A DNA stretch of 64,000 nucleotides from an uncultured Mycoplasmatota bacterium. Its GTDB lineage: Bacteria; Bacillota_I; Bacilli_A; RF39; UBA660. The position numbers were made by a program, and so were the translations under genes. Of this stretch, positions 62,225 to 64,000 are shown piece by piece (position 1 is the stretch's first letter; each line of letters begins with the position of its first letter). The notes beneath the pieces are model-generated. The model was not told where the DNA came from. It did not search any database and saw only the letters and a list, made by a program, of their open reading frames with translations. The stretch lies in assembly GCA_946402735.1 (NCBI GenBank), contig CAMIXH010000001.1, positions 124,001 to 188,000 on the forward strand. The letters run 5' to 3'.

Positions 62225-64000
62225 GTGAGAACAATAAAAGATCACACTTATGAAGAACTTTTAGATGTATTAAAGTCTTACATGGAAGATGAATACATTG
62301 AGTTTATCAACAAGTATTATGAACAAGCAAAAATAGTTTATGCTGGTATGAAAAGAGAAACAGGTGTTGAATATATTTTGCACCCAATTAATGTTGCATA
62401 TATATTAGCAACTCTAAAAATGGATCCACTTACTATTGGATGCGCTCTTATTCATGAAGCAATAACATTAAAGAAAATGACTTATGAAGAGATTGAGGAA
62501 ATGTTTGGAACAGAAAGCGCTAATATAGTTAGTGCTGTTACTAAAATTAGTAATTTGAGACAAACATTTAAAATCAATAATCCTGAAAAATATAGAAGAA
62601 TTATAGTAGGTCTTTGTGATAATCCAGCAACATTATTTATTAAGTTTGCTGATAGACTTCACAACTTAAGAACCTTAAAAGTACATGATGAAGAACATCA
62701 GAAATATATAATTGATGAAACTCAAAATATTTATATACCAATGGCACACAGACTTGGTATGAAAAAAATTAAGAGTGAAATGGAAGATTTATGTTTACAA
62801 TACTCTGATCCAGTTGAATATAATAGAGTATTAGAAAGAATTAATTCATCTAAAACAGAATTAGAAAAATCACTTTTAAAAATGAAATTTGAGATAATGC
62901 AAATACTTGATGCTCATAATATTAAGTATGAAATAGTATCTCGTGTTAAATCAGTTAGAGGTATTTATAATAAACTAGCTGCTGGAAAAAAATGGGATGA
63001 TATTTATGATTTACTTGGACTTAGAGTTTTAGTAGATAATACAGAAGATTGCTATAGAGTAATTGGTCTTGTACAATCTAAATATCAACCAATTCCAAAT
63101 AGATTTAAAGATTATATAGCTAATCCAAAACCAAATATGTATCAAAGTTTACATACAACAATATTTGGTGAAGATAAAAGAATATATGAACTACAAGTAA
63201 GAACATATGAGATGGATGAAATAGCTGAAAAAGGTATCGCATCTCACTGGAGTTATAAAGAACAAACTGATGGAAGTGTTAAAAATAACTTAGATAAATT
63301 ACTAGAACAATTTAGAGTTTTAGTAGAAGTAAATGATATTGAAAAGAACATGAATTTCTTTGTTAATATCAAAGATGAATTAAAGAAAAGTGAAATATAT
63401 GTGTATACTCCAAAAGGAGATATTATAGAGCTTCCATCAGGTAGTACACCAATTGATTTTGGCTATAAGATACATAGTGAAGTAGGTAATAGTACAACTG
63501 GTGCTTTAGTAAATGGAAAAATGGTTAAACTTGATTATGAACTTCAAGATGGTGATTTAGTTGAGTTAATAACTCAAAAAGGACATGCTCCATCAAGAGG
63601 ATGGTTAAAGATTGTTAAAACTGAAGGTGCTAAATCAAGAATTAAAGCATATTTCTATAAAGCAGAAAGACAAAAATATCTAGACCTTGGTCATGAAATG
63701 ATGGTAGCTGAATGTAAGAAGAGAAATCTAGATTTCAATGAAGTATTCACTGAAGAAAATGTTGAAACAATTTGTAAGAGTCTAAATTTAGATTCACTAG
63801 ATGATATATATTTCTCAATATCAACAATGAGATATTTACCATCAACAGTTTTATCTAAATTAGAGATACATGAACCTAAGAAACAAAGAGTTATTCTTCC
63901 TAAAAAAGGAAAAACTGGTGGAAATGGAATAATAATTGCTGGTTCTACAGATATATTATGTACATTAGCTACTTGTTGTAATCCAGTATATGGTGAAGAT
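62225..64000 (+). CDS. relA: RelA/SpoT-family (p)ppGpp synthetase, 3' partial
   Basis: Missing from the ORF track because the frame runs off the window. Domains in order: HD-like region (HPINVAYILATL, ADRLHNLRTL), synthetase with RFKDYIANPKPNMYQSLHTT, TGS domain (YTPKGDIIELPSGSTPIDF), and the start of a zinc-finger region (TCCNPVYGED). The usual HDxxED hydrolase motif is replaced by HEAITL, while RFKD is of the bifunctional type, so ppGpp synthesis is likely kept and hydrolysis likely lost. The start is unclear: GTG 62225, an ATA at 62234 sitting properly after AAGGTGAG, or ATG 62282. The gene follows secDF by a few bases. Confidence 0.9.
   Translation, partial: MRTIKDHTYEELLDVLKSYMEDEYIEFINKYYEQAKIVYAGMKRETGVEYILHPINVAYILATLKMDPLTIGCALIHEAITLKKMTYEEIEEMFGTESANIVSAVTKISNLRQTFKINNPEKYRRIIVGLCDNPATLFIKFADRLHNLRTLKVHDEEHQKYIIDETQNIYIPMAHRLGMKKIKSEMEDLCLQYSDPVEYNRVLERINSSKTELEKSLLKMKFEIMQILDAHNIKYEIVSRVKSVRGIYNKLAAGKKWDDIYDLLGLRVLVDNTEDCYRVIGLVQSKYQPIPNRFKDYIANPKPNMYQSLHTTIFGEDKRIYELQVRTYEMDEIAEKGIASHWSYKEQTDGSVKNNLDKLLEQFRVLVEVNDIEKNMNFFVNIKDELKKSEIYVYTPKGDIIELPSGSTPIDFGYKIHSEVGNSTTGALVNGKMVKLDYELQDGDLVELITQKGHAPSRGWLKIVKTEGAKSRIKAYFYKAERQKYLDLGHEMMVAECKKRNLDFNEVFTEENVETICKSLNLDSLDDIYFSISTMRYLPSTVLSKLEIHEPKKQRVILPKKGKTGGNGIIIAGSTDILCTLATCCNPVYGED

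Noticed and set aside
1-64000. tRNA, rRNA or tmRNA genes
   Set aside because: I looked in the intergenic gaps for cloverleaf patterns and GC-rich islands and found none.

Overview
The window is very AT-rich, codes densely and is stripped of RNA genes: I see no tRNA, rRNA, CRISPR array or insertion sequence. TGA is used as a stop (for example at the ends of the Y-family polymerase and TtcA-like genes), so this is not a Mycoplasma-type code. EzrA, a class B-type sortase, the YmfF/YmfH pair, ComN, a fused SecDF, a long RelA/SpoT protein, alanine racemase and GGAGG/GGTGA ribosome sites point to a walled, low-GC Bacillota. The style (few spore or metabolic genes, short genes with TG-N-TATAAT promoters) resembles uncultured gut Bacilli of the RF39/Erysipelotrichia neighbourhood, but that placement is inference. 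All genes except two lie on the plus strand. No gene-free stretch exceeds about 260 bases.

Layout. 1-3795: the 3' part of an MMPL/RND-like exporter fused to a long exported coiled-coil domain. 3796-8727: a run of small accessory genes (alpha/beta hydrolase, CDF metal exporter, DUF4256, GNAT, lipoprotein plus flavodoxin) separated by four copies of a ~190 bp repeat. Each copy carries its own promoter, a ~95 nt RNA ending in an intrinsic terminator, and then a second promoter for the next gene. I do not recognise this RNA, and it is the strongest candidate here for something undescribed. 8795-13438: a small SLT-type protein (minus strand), a transglutaminase-like protein, a membrane-anchored XRE regulator, a CsoR repressor with a 61-residue, 17-cysteine metallothionein-like protein, an HtrA protease and a DUF3795 protein. 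13492-16856: a large NPNTG-anchored surface protein with its class B-type sortase. 16903-24794: an unrecognised 1117-residue protein with a cold-shock-like partner, lipoproteins, an HExxH membrane protein, a second membrane-anchored XRE regulator and a DUF975 protein. 24884-32124: two FAD oxidoreductases, a flavodoxin, YitT, a HAD phosphatase, a DUF3810 metalloprotease-like protein, a PLC-like protein and (minus strand) a flippase-like membrane protein. 33214-38463: exported surface proteins, two more with NPNTG, and a metallophosphatase. 38507-43926: a Y-family polymerase/YolD pair behind a possible SOS box, then GT2, TtcA-like, flavodoxin, YbaK and DUF362. 43998-49648: DAG kinase and PlsC, a split VanT-like acyltransferase/alanine racemase pair, PrsW, and the adenine salvage genes Pfs and Apt. 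49730-64000: housekeeping genes, LDH, HerA-type ATPase, EzrA, FtsK/SpoIIIE, DeoD, YmfF/YmfH, ComN, SecDF and a truncated RelA/SpoT gene missing from the ORF track.

How the genes connect. The surface proteins and sortase form one wall-anchoring system. EzrA and FtsK serve division and chromosome segregation. Pfs makes adenine that Apt salvages to AMP, and DeoD handles nucleosides. The RelA/SpoT protein has an intact synthetase motif but lacks the usual HDxxED hydrolase motif, so it may make (p)ppGpp without degrading it. Start codons were moved downstream from the ORF-track starts wherever a clear ribosome site and promoter position supported it.
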